From Bacteroidota bacterium (GTDB lineage Bacteria > Bacteroidota > Bacteroidia > AKYH767-A > OLB10): a DNA stretch of 64,000 nucleotides. The translations under genes and the position numbers were made by a program. Every line of letters starts with the position of its first letter. Positions within the stretch are counted from its first letter, which is position 1. Shown here in pieces: positions 19,029 through 27,080 of the stretch. The notes beneath the pieces were generated by a model. That model searched no databases, had not been told where the DNA came from, and worked only from the letters and a program-made list of their open reading frames with translations. Where the stretch lies: assembly GCA_016717325.1 (NCBI GenBank), contig JADKFV010000004.1:1-64000 (forward strand), written 5' to 3'.

Positions 19029-19936
19029 AAACATTAGAGCAAAGGAGTCCGCGTTGTGTAACAGACCTTTGTTTGCTTCTTGGTAATAGTAGGCAAGCTT
19101 ACTATCAGGGCATTAAGTACGTACAGCAAAAAGCGTATGAATCGCATTTAATAATCGAAGAAGTGTTGCGACTTCGGAAGTTTCAGAAGCGATTAGGCAC
19201 ACGAAAATTATTGCACGAAATGCAAGATTTTTTGTCGGCCCACAGTTTTCAAATTGGCAGGGATGGGCTTTTTGATTTGCTTGCGGAGCACGGCATGTTA
19301 GTGACCAAGCGCAAGCGCAGAGGCTGTGTTACAACATTATCAAAACATCGTTATAAGAAGTATCCAAATCTTATTAAAGAATTCATTCCAATTGCTCCAA
19401 ACCAGCTATGGGTAAGCGACATCACATATATCCATTTGCAAAAAGGTTTCGCCTATTTGAGTTTGATTACAGATGCATATAGTCATAAAATTGTTGGCTT
19501 CTATTTGCATTGTGACCTTTCCGCACAAGGTCCTTTGATGGCATTGAAAATGGCATTGAAGGCTAATACTACTATTGAAAATTTAATTCACCACAGCGAT
19601 AGAGGTGTTCAATATTGTTGTGATGTATATGTGAACCTATTAAAGCACAATGGCGTAAAAATAAGCATGACACAGAATGGCGACCCAAGGGAAAATGCCG
19701 TGGCCGAACGTGTAAATGGAATATTGAAAACAGAACTTTTGGAAGATAAATTTGCAGATTTTGGCAAAGCCAAAACTGCAATTGCAAAGGCATGTAGCAC
19801 TTACAATTATTTACGGCCACACAATAGTATTGAAAATTTGAAGCCAGTGGAGGCTCATCAAAAAGAAGGTACATTAAAAAAACTATGGAAGAATTATTAC
19901 AAATTAAAAAGGAAAAGGGAGGTAATTATGGAATAG
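18995..19936 (+). CDS. IS3-family transposase OrfB (DDE integrase)
   Basis: 313 residues. An N-terminal HTH_21 helix region (DLCLLLGNSRQAYYQG; RKFQKRLGTRKLLHEM) is followed by the rve integrase core: first Asp in LWVSDITYIHLQKGFAYLSL, second in HHSDRGVQYCC, Glu in DPRENAVAERVNGILKTE, then YNYLRPHNSIENLKP. The frame opens upstream of the probable start, consistent with expression as an OrfAB fusion by -1 slippage at the A-run near 19005-19010. The DDE set looks complete. Confidence 0.9.
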   Translation: MISEKVWHQAVETLEQRSPRCVTDLCLLLGNSRQAYYQGIKYVQQKAYESHLIIEEVLRLRKFQKRLGTRKLLHEMQDFLSAHSFQIGRDGLFDLLAEHGMLVTKRKRRGCVTTLSKHRYKKYPNLIKEFIPIAPNQLWVSDITYIHLQKGFAYLSLITDAYSHKIVGFYLHCDLSAQGPLMALKMALKANTTIENLIHHSDRGVQYCCDVYVNLLKHNGVKISMTQNGDPRENAVAERVNGILKTELLEDKFADFGKAKTAIAKACSTYNYLRPHNSIENLKPVEAHQKEGTLKKLWKNYYKLKRKREVIME

Positions 19937-20187
19937 GTTTTTTAGGCATTGGGTGTTCTGAATATATCTCTCGCACAAAAGCCAAGCTGTTACGCTTGGC
20001 CTTATAGAACGATATACTTCGTCACACACTGGTTTATTTCCTGGTAGGTTGCACCTCTGCAGAGCCTACTTCCGCTTTTGCCAGTGATGCAAATATAGAA
20101 TGTAAACGGTATTCAGGATTATTTTAAATGTGTAAACTTGCACACGGATTTTAAACAAAATGTGTAAACTTTTTTCAGGACGAGACA

Positions 20188-20276
20188 CAGTTCACTCTAT
20201 GATATTTGTCAGTTCACTCTATGATATTTGTCAGTTCACTCTATGATTTTTGTCAGTTCACTCTATGATTTTTGTT
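20188..20276. repeat. 22-base tandem repeat at the IS target site
   Basis: Units of atgatatttgtcagttcact+ct lie at 20199-20220, 20221-20242 and 20243-20264, with a partial fourth unit; the last ones read atgatttttg. The tail of another unit (atgatatttgtcag) lies just left of the IS at 18638-18651. Joining both sides across the IS restores a continuous array in the ~200-base gap between the cytochrome c and YceI-like genes. Its role is unknown: regulator sites or a simple repeat. Confidence 0.8.
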
Positions 20277-20309
20277 CTTTGAAGAAACAATTATCATCTG
20301 TCATCAAAT

Positions 20310-20729
20310 TTATTTTTCACCCAGCGTTTTCATGAAGGCTATTATTTTCCAACGCTCATCGTCAGTTATCTTTTTCTTGAACGATGGCATTGGGTCGCGG
20401 CCTTCGGTGGTTTTCCAATATAACTCGCCATCCGATTTTTTTTGAAATTCTACCGTGGTAAAATCCCCGCTCGATACATCAAGGTTGGCAGACTTGGGAC
20501 CATCGCCTTTACCTTTTGCACCGTGGCACGATTTGCAATGTTTCATATACAGGGTTTTACCCTCAGCGAGATTCTCCGCATTGGAAGCCTGAGGGTTTTT
20601 TACCTTGGCTGCCGATTCAGGTGCCGGCCATGGTTTACCTTTTGCTTGTGCTTGTGCCGATACAGTGGCAAAGGAACATGCAGCAGCTACAAGTGTTACA
20701 GTTAAAACAGATTTGATTTTCGATTTCAT
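20310..20729 (-). CDS. Monoheme cytochrome c, periplasmic
   Basis: 139 residues from MKSKIKSVLTVTLVAAACSF; a longer frame upstream overlaps the previous gene and lacks a signal. The signal peptide ends near AQAQA. One heme site, HCKSCHG (CXXCH), is near residue 75, and MPSFKKKITDDERW supplies the probable Met ligand and the C-terminal helix. It lies 11 bases after the Ig-like membrane protein gene. It is the likely soluble electron acceptor or donor for the upstream NrfD-ferredoxin complex. Family knowledge: class I cytochrome c. Confidence 0.85.
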   Translation of the reverse strand: MKSKIKSVLTVTLVAAACSFATVSAQAQAKGKPWPAPESAAKVKNPQASNAENLAEGKTLYMKHCKSCHGAKGKGDGPKSANLDVSSGDFTTVEFQKKSDGELYWKTTEGRDPMPSFKKKITDDERWKIIAFMKTLGEK

Positions 20730-20740
20730 AAATTTAATAT

Positions 20741-21322
20741 TTAAGATTTTGGAATTTTGAATAATAATAAAACGATATAAGCAATTACGCCCCATACACC
20801 CGCAACCATTGCTGTAATCGATATCACAAGAGGCAGTGGTGCATTGGCTCCGGTTGCCCATAGGGCACGTTTCTGAAACGATAAATCTTTAGTGGGAGGT
20901 ATTCCCCACTTTGTGTCGCCTGTTGCTTCGAGTTCGCCAAGATCATCGTTGTCTTCTACGCGTGCTAATACCTGTACATTGCCTTGTTCGTCACCGGGAA
21001 GGTCGGCAGGAAAATCTATAGTTACCTCACCGTTGTCATCAGTTGTGGCGCCTTCTTCTCCAAGTGGCAGCAGGCCGAAACTTTTTTTGGCATAGAATTT
21101 CACTTCCACATCTTTTATTTTTGACGTGCCCGATGTATCGCTCGATGTAATAACAGCTTTCACTTTGTTGATGCTATCTTCTTTAAGAAACGACATTTCC
21201 AATTTATATTTTCCAGTATTTGATTCTTCCTGCGCACTTACGCGAAGTGGTTCAATAAACAAAACACATACCACTATCAAAGTGAGTATCTGTCCTTTGT
21301 ATAATATTAAGTTTTGCTTCAT
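20741..21322 (-). CDS. Membrane-anchored periplasmic Ig-like protein of the redox cluster
   Basis: 193 residues: a signal peptide (about 1-31, ending VSAQ), a beta-sandwich-like domain (KVKAVITSSDTSGTSKIKDV; TTDDNGEVTIDFPADLPG; NVQVLARVEDNDDLGE), and a C-terminal membrane helix (LPLVISITAMVAGVWGVIAY) with a short Lys-containing tail. No redox cofactor motif. It is placed 1 base after the NrfD gene and 11 bases before the cytochrome c gene, so it is probably a structural subunit of that complex. I do not recognise a named family. Confidence 0.6.
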   Translation of the reverse strand: MKQNLILYKGQILTLIVVCVLFIEPLRVSAQEESNTGKYKLEMSFLKEDSINKVKAVITSSDTSGTSKIKDVEVKFYAKKSFGLLPLGEEGATTDDNGEVTIDFPADLPGDEQGNVQVLARVEDNDDLGELEATGDTKWGIPPTKDLSFQKRALWATGANAPLPLVISITAMVAGVWGVIAYIVLLLFKIPKS

Positions 21323-21323
21323 C

Positions 21324-22652
21324 TTATCTATGCTTTAATATGTGAATGCCTCTTTCTTCGGCAATTTCCCATATAGGAATAACTGGAAATAACCTCACCA
21401 AAATGGTGATAACCAACAGTGCCCCTGCGAGCGTTGCCGATGTAATAGCCCACTCCTCCCATGATGGAATATAGTGCAGCCACGACTCGGGTACGCCTTG
21501 CATAGGAATAAATGGATGCAGCAAAGTTGGCGTAACTATAAGGAATCGCTTGAACCACGCTCCCACCACTACAAGTATCGATACGATAAAAAGAGGTACC
21601 GGCCTTCTTCCAGTTTTAAATAGCAAAACAATGATGGGTACTATCATTCCCAAAATTTGCACGCTCCAGAACATTGGTGCATAGGTTCCATAAAACAGTT
21701 CGTTCAGGTGGGCACCCTCAAGCACTTTCATCTTAAATGCAGGTACAAGATACTCATTAATATTGAAGTACAGATAAATGAGTGAAAGCAGTACCAGCAG
21801 CCGCCCCATGTTGTCGAAGTGGCGAATGGTAATATACTTTTGTAAGTTATAATGATTGCGCAATACATACATCACAGCAATAACCCCCGCAGCTCCAACC
21901 ATAAATGCTCCCGACACAAAGTAAGGACCAAAGTTGGTGCTGTCCCACCCGGCCCGGTATGTAGTGGCAAACAGCCAGGACGTAACAGTATGTATGGAAA
22001 GTGCCAAGGGAATTATTAATATAGCAAGAATCCTGATAGATCGATTAACGATGCGGAATTGTTGTTTGCTGCCTGTCCAGTTAAGCGACAAGGCTTTATA
22101 AAAATTATGCTTCCACTTTGGTACATCTTTCATTTCATCGCGGCACAAAGCAATATCGGGCAGCAAGGGTATGTATAGTAACAACAGGCTTATGACAAAG
22201 TAAGTGGTAATAACAATAACGTCCCACATGATGGGCGACTGCAACCTTCCGTAAACAAATAAGTGCCAGAACCTGTCGGGACGGCCCATATCCACAATGA
22301 TAATAATAGCTGCAAACATGATTGCTGCTATAGCAATAATTTCGGAAATACGTACAAGCGGTGTGCGCCATTTCACATCGGTGAGTTCGAGCACCGCACT
22401 TATAAGCGAACCTACCAAACTTATAGCAACAAAAAAAACAAAGTTCGAAATATAAATTCCCCAGGAAGTAAAATCGCGCATGTCGGTAACAATGAGGCCG
22501 TATCGCAACTGCTTAATATATGCATAGAGGCCAATTACTATTACAACAATTAAAAAGCCCACCCATAGCAAACCCTGTCTGCCAAATTTTTTTGGCAACA
22601 AATCGGTCAGTAACTCCTGCAATTGTTCTTTGGGATTCGATGCTGTTTCCAT
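21324..22652 (-). CDS. NrfD/PsrC-family quinol-interacting membrane subunit
   Basis: 442 residues with about ten hydrophobic helices (GLLWVGFLIVVIVIGLYAYI; TSWGIYISNFVFFVAISLVG; HTVTSWLFATTYRAGWDSTN). The fragments SWGIYISNFVFFVAISLVGS and RAGWDSTNFGPYFVSGAF are typical of the NrfD/PsrC/ActC group, which passes electrons between membrane quinol and a periplasmic ferredoxin subunit and holds no cofactor itself. It follows the ferredoxin gene by 11 bases. There is no molybdopterin subunit here and no second NrfD as in alternative complex III. Confidence 0.85.
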   Translation of the reverse strand: METASNPKEQLQELLTDLLPKKFGRQGLLWVGFLIVVIVIGLYAYIKQLRYGLIVTDMRDFTSWGIYISNFVFFVAISLVGSLISAVLELTDVKWRTPLVRISEIIAIAAIMFAAIIIIVDMGRPDRFWHLFVYGRLQSPIMWDVIVITTYFVISLLLLYIPLLPDIALCRDEMKDVPKWKHNFYKALSLNWTGSKQQFRIVNRSIRILAILIIPLALSIHTVTSWLFATTYRAGWDSTNFGPYFVSGAFMVGAAGVIAVMYVLRNHYNLQKYITIRHFDNMGRLLVLLSLIYLYFNINEYLVPAFKMKVLEGAHLNELFYGTYAPMFWSVQILGMIVPIIVLLFKTGRRPVPLFIVSILVVVGAWFKRFLIVTPTLLHPFIPMQGVPESWLHYIPSWEEWAITSATLAGALLVITILVRLFPVIPIWEIAEERGIHILKHR

Positions 22653-22663
22653 AAGGATTTGTA

Positions 22664-23579
22664 TTATAGGGTTGTATCTATAGGAGCTTCAACAAAAGGG
22701 AACTGACGATTGGCCGGAGGCAAATAATATACACGCGGCTTGGTACCCAACTCCTCGAGAAAACGATACCCTGCTTTATCTTTAATCAGTTGGCTAAGTC
22801 TTACGGTTTCGTCACCGTTACTAACTACATCTTCGTTTTCATCACCAAAATAAAACACTCCGTTGGGGCATGCAGTCACACAATCAGGGAGTTCATTGTT
22901 GCCCGATTTCATGGGGCAGAAATCACATTTTTCGACCGTGCCCATTACATGTGAGCTACAGGCTGTATGATGCTTGGCGTTTTCAATTTCTTCGTGGGTC
23001 ATCTTGTTGAGGTCATCGCCCCAGTTGAAAACCCTTGCAGAGTAAGGACATGCAACCATGCAAAAGCGGCAGCCAATGCAACGGTCGTTGTCTATGGCAA
23101 CACGGCCATCGGTAAGTTTAAATGTAGCATCTACAGAACACCTTTGTGCATGGGGGATTGTCGCAGTGGAAGCACGTCATAGGCATCCAGTAAGGAGCAG
23201 ATTTTTCGGAGTCCTGCATCCTTTCTATTTTCACATAACTGCGATTTTGCGGCAGGTAATGCATTTTTGAACACGCCTTGCGGCACTTGCCGGCATTCTT
23301 ACATCGCGATAAATCAATCACCATCACAAATTTCTTTCCCGGTACACCTTCTCTTATGTGATTAGCAATCGCGAATTCGGGAATTTGCGGGTCGATTAAA
23401 GATTTATCTACTTCCACAATTTTGCCATCAGGCGAAAGTAGCTTAACAGTATCACCGCTGGGTTTATTTTCCGTTTGCGACAGTACTTCAAGCGTTCCAA
23501 GTCCTGCAGCAGCCAAAGCTCCGGTAATCAATCCGGCTTTGAGAAATGCTCTTCTTGAGCTGTCGGGTGCTTCGTTCAT
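22664..23579 (-). CDS. Tat-exported four-cluster 4Fe-4S ferredoxin subunit (PsrB/NrfC-like), one frame break
   Basis: The N-terminus has a Tat signal (SSRRAFLKAGLITGALAAAG), then a first Cys group that is short (CKNAGKCRKAC), then CFHCDNPPCTKV, where the frame breaks near 23136-23142. In the shifted frame the protein resumes with the third group (CIGCRFCMVACPYSARV) and the fourth (CDFCPMKSGNNELPDCVTAC). Restoring two bases (gt) gives one protein of about 305 residues. Such subunits wire a catalytic partner to the NrfD membrane protein; here the nearest partner is a cytochrome c. Overlaps the upstream small Tat gene by ATGA. Confidence 0.85.
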
Positions 23580-23848
23580 ATAAGTTTGTCTTTATTGCCA
23601 TTATTATTCATCCACTCTTTTACTTCGGTATTGCTTGCAGGTGGTGTGTGCTTTAGGTTTGCCATGCCCGTTGACTTCACTGATACAAGTTTCCCATCGG
23701 GAGTGAGCATTGTTATTTTTTCGGTATCGGGCTTGGTTGCCTTCGCATTAATTGAGGAAAGAAATCCCAAAGATGCCCCTAGTGACATGAGGGTTTTTAA
23801 AAATGTTCTCCTCTCAGTTGTTTTGTTGTTTGTTGTGTTGTGAACCAT
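23576..23848 (-). CDS. Small Tat-signal protein at the head of the redox cluster
   Basis: 90 residues from MVHNTTNNKTTERRTFLKTL; a longer frame starting at 23911 is less likely. The twin-arginine signal (ERRTFLKTLMSLGASLGF) is followed by a short polar stretch with MLTPDGKLVSVK, which resembles LLSPDGKIVEVDK in the ferredoxin encoded next. It has no Cys, so no cluster. It overlaps the ferredoxin by ATGA. It may be a relic of a duplicated ferredoxin N-terminus, or a small subunit or co-exported helper. No named family recognised. Confidence 0.65.
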   Translation of the reverse strand: MVHNTTNNKTTERRTFLKTLMSLGASLGFLSSINAKATKPDTEKITMLTPDGKLVSVKSTGMANLKHTPPASNTEVKEWMNNNGNKDKLI

Positions 23849-23911
23849 GGCAGTGTAAAATTGAATGCAGATGTGTTTAGTAAGTCCATTAATTTTCATG
23901 AAACTTATCAC

Positions 23912-24380
23912 CCATCAAAAAATTGTGCTATAGTGGCCTACAACATATCCAACATTTTGATCAACAAATTCAATTCCACACTTTTTGTATGACACTCATT
24001 CGCCATTAGTGTATATTTTGAATTAGTTACGAGACAATTTTTACAATAATAAAAATGAACTTTTATTTATGCACCAAAAATATTATTTTAATATTGATAA
24101 TACTAACTATTAAAAAATATTTTAAACATCGTGTTAGTAACATGACTTTCCCCAAAAAATTTAATAGCCGCGAATAGGACGAATGAATGCCGAATAAATG
24201 TAAATACTTTTTGTCACGAAAAACACGGAATAACACGAAAGAATTTTCGCGTCAACTTATGAATTTTTGAATTGCATTTCTTTGTGCCTTAGGGCCTGTG
24301 TGGTTAAATTATTTATTGCCAAAGCTTGTCGCGTTATAAGGAGAATGCAAGAATGGTTTGGGAAAAATTACTTTTCAGAA
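23912..24380. other. Gene-free stretch with fragments of dispersed repeats
   Basis: No coding frame of note. It is very AT-rich up to 24150. At 24163-24203 it reads gccgcgaataggacgaatga then atgccgaataaatgtaaata, a degraded piece of the 9357-9735 repeat without the hairpin. The promoter for the minus-strand redox cluster should lie between 23849 and about 24100, but I find no clean match to the Bacteroidota promoter boxes. Confidence 0.55.
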
Positions 24381-24785
24381 TTACTGCATTGATTGGCGAA
24401 GCATTTCAACCAAAAGCACAAGAAGCACCCCAACGGTATAAGCAACCAAATCTAATTTCGAAAACGAATTTCCAATTATAATTTTTGCTGCTGCTGAATA
24501 TTCAAGTCCAATTAGATTTATAAAATGAAAGTACTGCATTGCTTCCACAAAAAAAGCAAATAATAATACCGCTATTGCAGTTGGCAATACCGGCAAAGGG
24601 AAAAAAGATTTTACAAAACAGTAAATCAAAACTACTACCAATGCATCGCCAATGTATGGTCTTACAATTTTATCGTGTACAAACAATGCTATCAATACTT
24701 CGACAAATAAAATTGCTATGGCGGCAATAAAATATTGCTTATTGAATGTTGAAGCCAATGATTTCTTATTCTTGTTCATACTCAC
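24381..24785 (-). CDS. DUF2809-family small membrane protein
   Basis: 134 residues with four hydrophobic helices (FIAAIAILFVEVLIALFV; ALVVVLIYCFVKSFF; AIAVLLFAFFVEAMQYF; LVAYTVGVLLVLLVEML) and the family motif HDKIVRPYIGDALVVVLIYC. Inner membrane, function unknown. Its start overlaps the end of the GNAT gene by 20 bases, so the two are expressed together. Confidence 0.8.
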   Translation of the reverse strand: MSMNKNKKSLASTFNKQYFIAAIAILFVEVLIALFVHDKIVRPYIGDALVVVLIYCFVKSFFPLPVLPTAIAVLLFAFFVEAMQYFHFINLIGLEYSAAAKIIIGNSFSKLDLVAYTVGVLLVLLVEMLRQSMQ

Positions 24786-25311
24786 TTTTTAACAATGCAA
24801 ACATTGTCATGTCATAATATTTTCCGTTCCAAAACATCCATTGCTTTAAAACTCCTTCATTGGTAAAATTCAATTTCGCTAACACTTTATGTGAAGCTAA
24901 ATTGCCTTGCATCACTTCGGCTTCTATTCTATTTAATTCGAGTGTATTAAATCCGAAATTTATTATCGCATTCAAAGCTTCGTTTACGAAACCGTTGTTC
25001 CAAAATTCAGATTGCAAATCGTAACCTAAACTTGCACGATGATGTTTTGTAAAATTATTAAACCCACATGTACCAATAATATTTTGTTGGCCTTTGATTG
25101 CAATGCCCCATCGTATACCTGCATTGGATTTAAATTTATTTGAAAAATGTTGTATTATATTTTGCGCCTCTGCTTCATTAATTAGTGGCAGCATGTTATA
25201 ATATCTTGTTACCTGATGGTCGCTAAATATTTTAAATATATCGCTACCATGAAATTCGGTAATCTCTATAAGTTCAAGTCTTTTTGTTTGCAAGGTTGGG
25301 AATATGTTCAT
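24766..25311 (-). CDS. GNAT acetyltransferase, RimJ/RimL type
   Basis: 181 residues from MNIFPTLQTKRLELIEITEF; a longer frame to 25386 adds an atypical N-terminus. It shows the RimJ/L pattern: TKRLEL start, GIAIKGQQNIIGTCGFNNF, ASLGYDLQSEFWNNGFVNEA (acetyl-CoA binding and helix), NRIEAEVMQGNLASHKVLAK and GVLKQWMFWNGKYYDM. Such enzymes acetylate the N-terminus of ribosomal proteins or small amines; the substrate cannot be told. Co-transcribed with DUF2809. Confidence 0.85.
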   Translation of the reverse strand: MNIFPTLQTKRLELIEITEFHGSDIFKIFSDHQVTRYYNMLPLINEAEAQNIIQHFSNKFKSNAGIRWGIAIKGQQNIIGTCGFNNFTKHHRASLGYDLQSEFWNNGFVNEALNAIINFGFNTLELNRIEAEVMQGNLASHKVLAKLNFTNEGVLKQWMFWNGKYYDMTMFALLKSEYEQE

Positions 25312-25584
25312 GTAATAGCACTTATGTTTTAATGTTAAATTTGTTTTGACTGAGTTGAGCAAATATCTCGAATAAATATTTTGCAAGCTAAAATATTTGA
25401 ACTTCTATCGAGCTCCAGAAATAAAATATATAGCAAGCTATTTTCGAATTAAAAAGTTTTCAATCTGTTTTTTTTCATTTCGAAATAATTAATTGATACT
25501 TTAATAAAATGGAGAAAAGTGATGAAGCAAATGGCCCGATTGCTAAACGCCAAAATGGTATAGCCCAAATCACCAAAATAAAAT

Positions 25585-25592
25585 TACTTTTG
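25585..25592 (+). promoter_or_regulatory. Probable -7 box (TAnnTTTG) for adk
   Basis: TACTTTTG matches the Bacteroidota -7 consensus and lies 24 bases upstream of ATG 25617. This supports the shorter adk start over the frame that begins at 25509. A clear -33 TTTG is not seen at the usual spacing. Confidence 0.45.
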
Positions 25593-25616
25593 CGGACAAA
25601 TCAAAAAAACAGAAAT

Positions 25617-26195
25617 ATGCTTAATATAGTATTGTTTGGCCCACCTGGTGCGGGCAAAGGCACACAAAGCACCAATCTCATTGAAAAATATAACCTTGTT
25701 CACTTGTCAACCGGTGACATATTGCGTAGCGAAATTGCCGCTTCCACTGCCCTGGGTCTCGAAGCAAAAAAACTGATGGATCAGGGATTGCTCGTTCCCG
25801 ATGAAGTAGTGATAGGTATGATAGATGCCAAGCTACAGGCCAATCCCACAGCAAATGGTTTTATATTCGATGGATTTCCACGTACCACAGCACAGGCCGA
25901 AGCACTCGATAAGTTGCTTGAATCGCGCAATACTTCTATCAGTATGATGCTGGCACTTGAAGTTGATGATGACGAATTGATAAAACGTTTATTGCTTCGA
26001 GGTAAAGAATCGGGCCGTGCCGATGATCAAAATACGGAAGTAATTGCAAAGCGTATAAATGAATATAACGCCAAAACAGCACCGCTGAAAAATTACTACT
26101 CAGCACAAAATAAATTTGTTTCTATTCCGGGAGTAGGAAGTGTGGATGAAATTTTTGAGGCGCTATGCAAGGAAATAAGTTTAAGAGTTCAATAG
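25617..26195 (+). CDS. adk: Adenylate kinase (short form)
   Basis: 192 residues from MLNIVLFGPPGAGKGTQSTN. P-loop GPPGAGKGT, AMP site LSTGDILRSEI, GFIFDGFPRTTAQAEALDKL, and a short lid (LLLRGKESGRADDQ) without the zinc-finger-like insertion, as in short adenylate kinases. It interconverts 2 ADP with ATP and AMP in the cytoplasm. The longer frame from 25509 adds an atypical N-terminus and would contain the promoter box. The last codons (Ser-Leu-Arg-Val-Gln-stop) are the first unit of the 16-base repeat array that follows. Confidence 0.95.
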   Translation: MLNIVLFGPPGAGKGTQSTNLIEKYNLVHLSTGDILRSEIAASTALGLEAKKLMDQGLLVPDEVVIGMIDAKLQANPTANGFIFDGFPRTTAQAEALDKLLESRNTSISMMLALEVDDDELIKRLLLRGKESGRADDQNTEVIAKRINEYNAKTAPLKNYYSAQNKFVSIPGVGSVDEIFEALCKEISLRVQ

Positions 26196-26395
26196 TTTAA
26201 GAGTTCAATAGTTTAAGAGTTCAATAGTTTAAGAGTTCAATAGTTTAAGAGTTCAATAGTTTAAGAGTTCAATGGTTTAAGAGTTTAAGAGTTCAATGGT
26301 TTAAGAGTTTAAGAGTTCAATGGTTTAAGAGTTTAAGAGTTCAATGGTTTAAGAGTTTAAGAGTTCAATGGTTTAAGAGTTCAATAGTTAAGAAG
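26182..26395. repeat. 16-base tandem array beginning inside the adk stop
   Basis: Units of aagagttcaatagttt repeat about five times without change. They are followed by units with aatgg and an extra aagagttt insertion, ending near 26395. The array encodes the last five residues of adk and its stop. Its reverse complement recurs at 27081-27165, beyond the four-helix-bundle gene. Confidence 0.9.
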
Positions 26396-26527
26396 TTGAA
26401 TAACTTAAGAGCGGTGACGCTTATAAATGGGTGTCGATAAAAATGTCGGCATTTAATAGTTGAAATCGAGGTTCTTAATTTAATTGATTTAATCACATTT
26501 TGTAGAATATTAAAATACTTTTATCAA

Positions 26528-26917
26528 GTGGCGACAATAAAAAGGTTTTATGATTTAGATTGTTGGAAAAAATCCCGAGAATTAAATTTTGTAATTTATA
26601 AATTTACACTTCAAGATGCATTTAAAAAAGATTTTGCATTAGTAAATCAAATTAGAAGATGTAGCATTTCTATAATGGCGAATATTGCAGAAGGATTTGG
26701 CAGAAAAGGCAACAAAGAGTTTATTCATTTCCTTTCAATTGCAGAAGGCTCCTTGGTTGAACTTCAATCCCATTTATACATTGCTCTTGACATTGAATAT
26801 TTAGAAAAAGATGATTTTTACTTGGCATTTAATTTATCTGAAGATACACAAAAACTAATCTATGGATTTAGCGAGTATTTGAAAAAAACAGAAATGAAAG
26901 GTATTAAATTTGAATGA
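26528..26917 (+). CDS. Four-helix-bundle protein of the 23S rRNA intervening-sequence family
   Basis: 129 residues from a GTG start. It shows the family pattern: LDCWKKSRELNFVIYKF, FALVNQIRRCSISIMANIAE (helix 2 with the RR/IAEG core), EGFGRKGNKEFIHFLSIAEG, SLVELQSHLYIALDIEYL. Members are small basic helical bundles found in rRNA insertions, beside repeats, or as the accessory protein of diversity-generating systems; no reverse transcriptase is nearby. It is placed between adk and obgE with 16-base repeats in opposite orientation on both sides, which looks like an inserted cassette. Molecular role unknown. Confidence 0.8.
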   Translation: MATIKRFYDLDCWKKSRELNFVIYKFTLQDAFKKDFALVNQIRRCSISIMANIAEGFGRKGNKEFIHFLSIAEGSLVELQSHLYIALDIEYLEKDDFYLAFNLSEDTQKLIYGFSEYLKKTEMKGIKFE

Positions 26918-27080
26918 TGAGTTATTAGAAAATGGTTTTTAGTTCCCCTTAAAATTAAAGTACTCGATTAAGTAAATTTTTTAAAAATGATTTATCGCAT
27001 AACTATCAAAAATAAACAACTAAACTGTCGTGCTCTGGCACAAATTTTTTTTTACATTTAAACACCTTAACTGAATTTTA

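Larger units (their letters stand above)
18652..20187 (+). mobile_element. IS3-family insertion sequence, 1,536 bp
   Basis: The left end tgtctcgtcctgaaa (18652-18666) is matched in reverse at the right end (tttcaggacgagaca, 20173-20187), and the similarity continues inward to a gtttac block. Both flanks carry cag (18649-18651 and 20188-20190), a 3-bp target duplication as usual for IS3. It contains orfA and a DDE orfB. About 250 bases after orfB are non-coding and hold a hairpin (gccaagc/gcttggc, about 19982-20002). It landed between the cytochrome c gene and the YceI-like gene, inside a short tandem repeat. Confidence 0.9.

Noticed and set aside
21324..23579. Alternative complex III
   Set aside because: It has one NrfD and one ferredoxin, but lacks the pentaheme cytochrome, the molybdopterin-like ActB, ActD and the second NrfD.
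26182..26395. CRISPR array
   Set aside because: Units are head-to-tail without unique spacers, and no cas genes are near. The same holds for 9357-9735, 20188-20276 and 37887-38458.
26528..26917. Diversity-generating retroelement accessory gene
   Set aside because: The protein is a four-helix bundle like the DGR accessory protein, but there is no reverse transcriptase and no template/variable repeat pair in the window.
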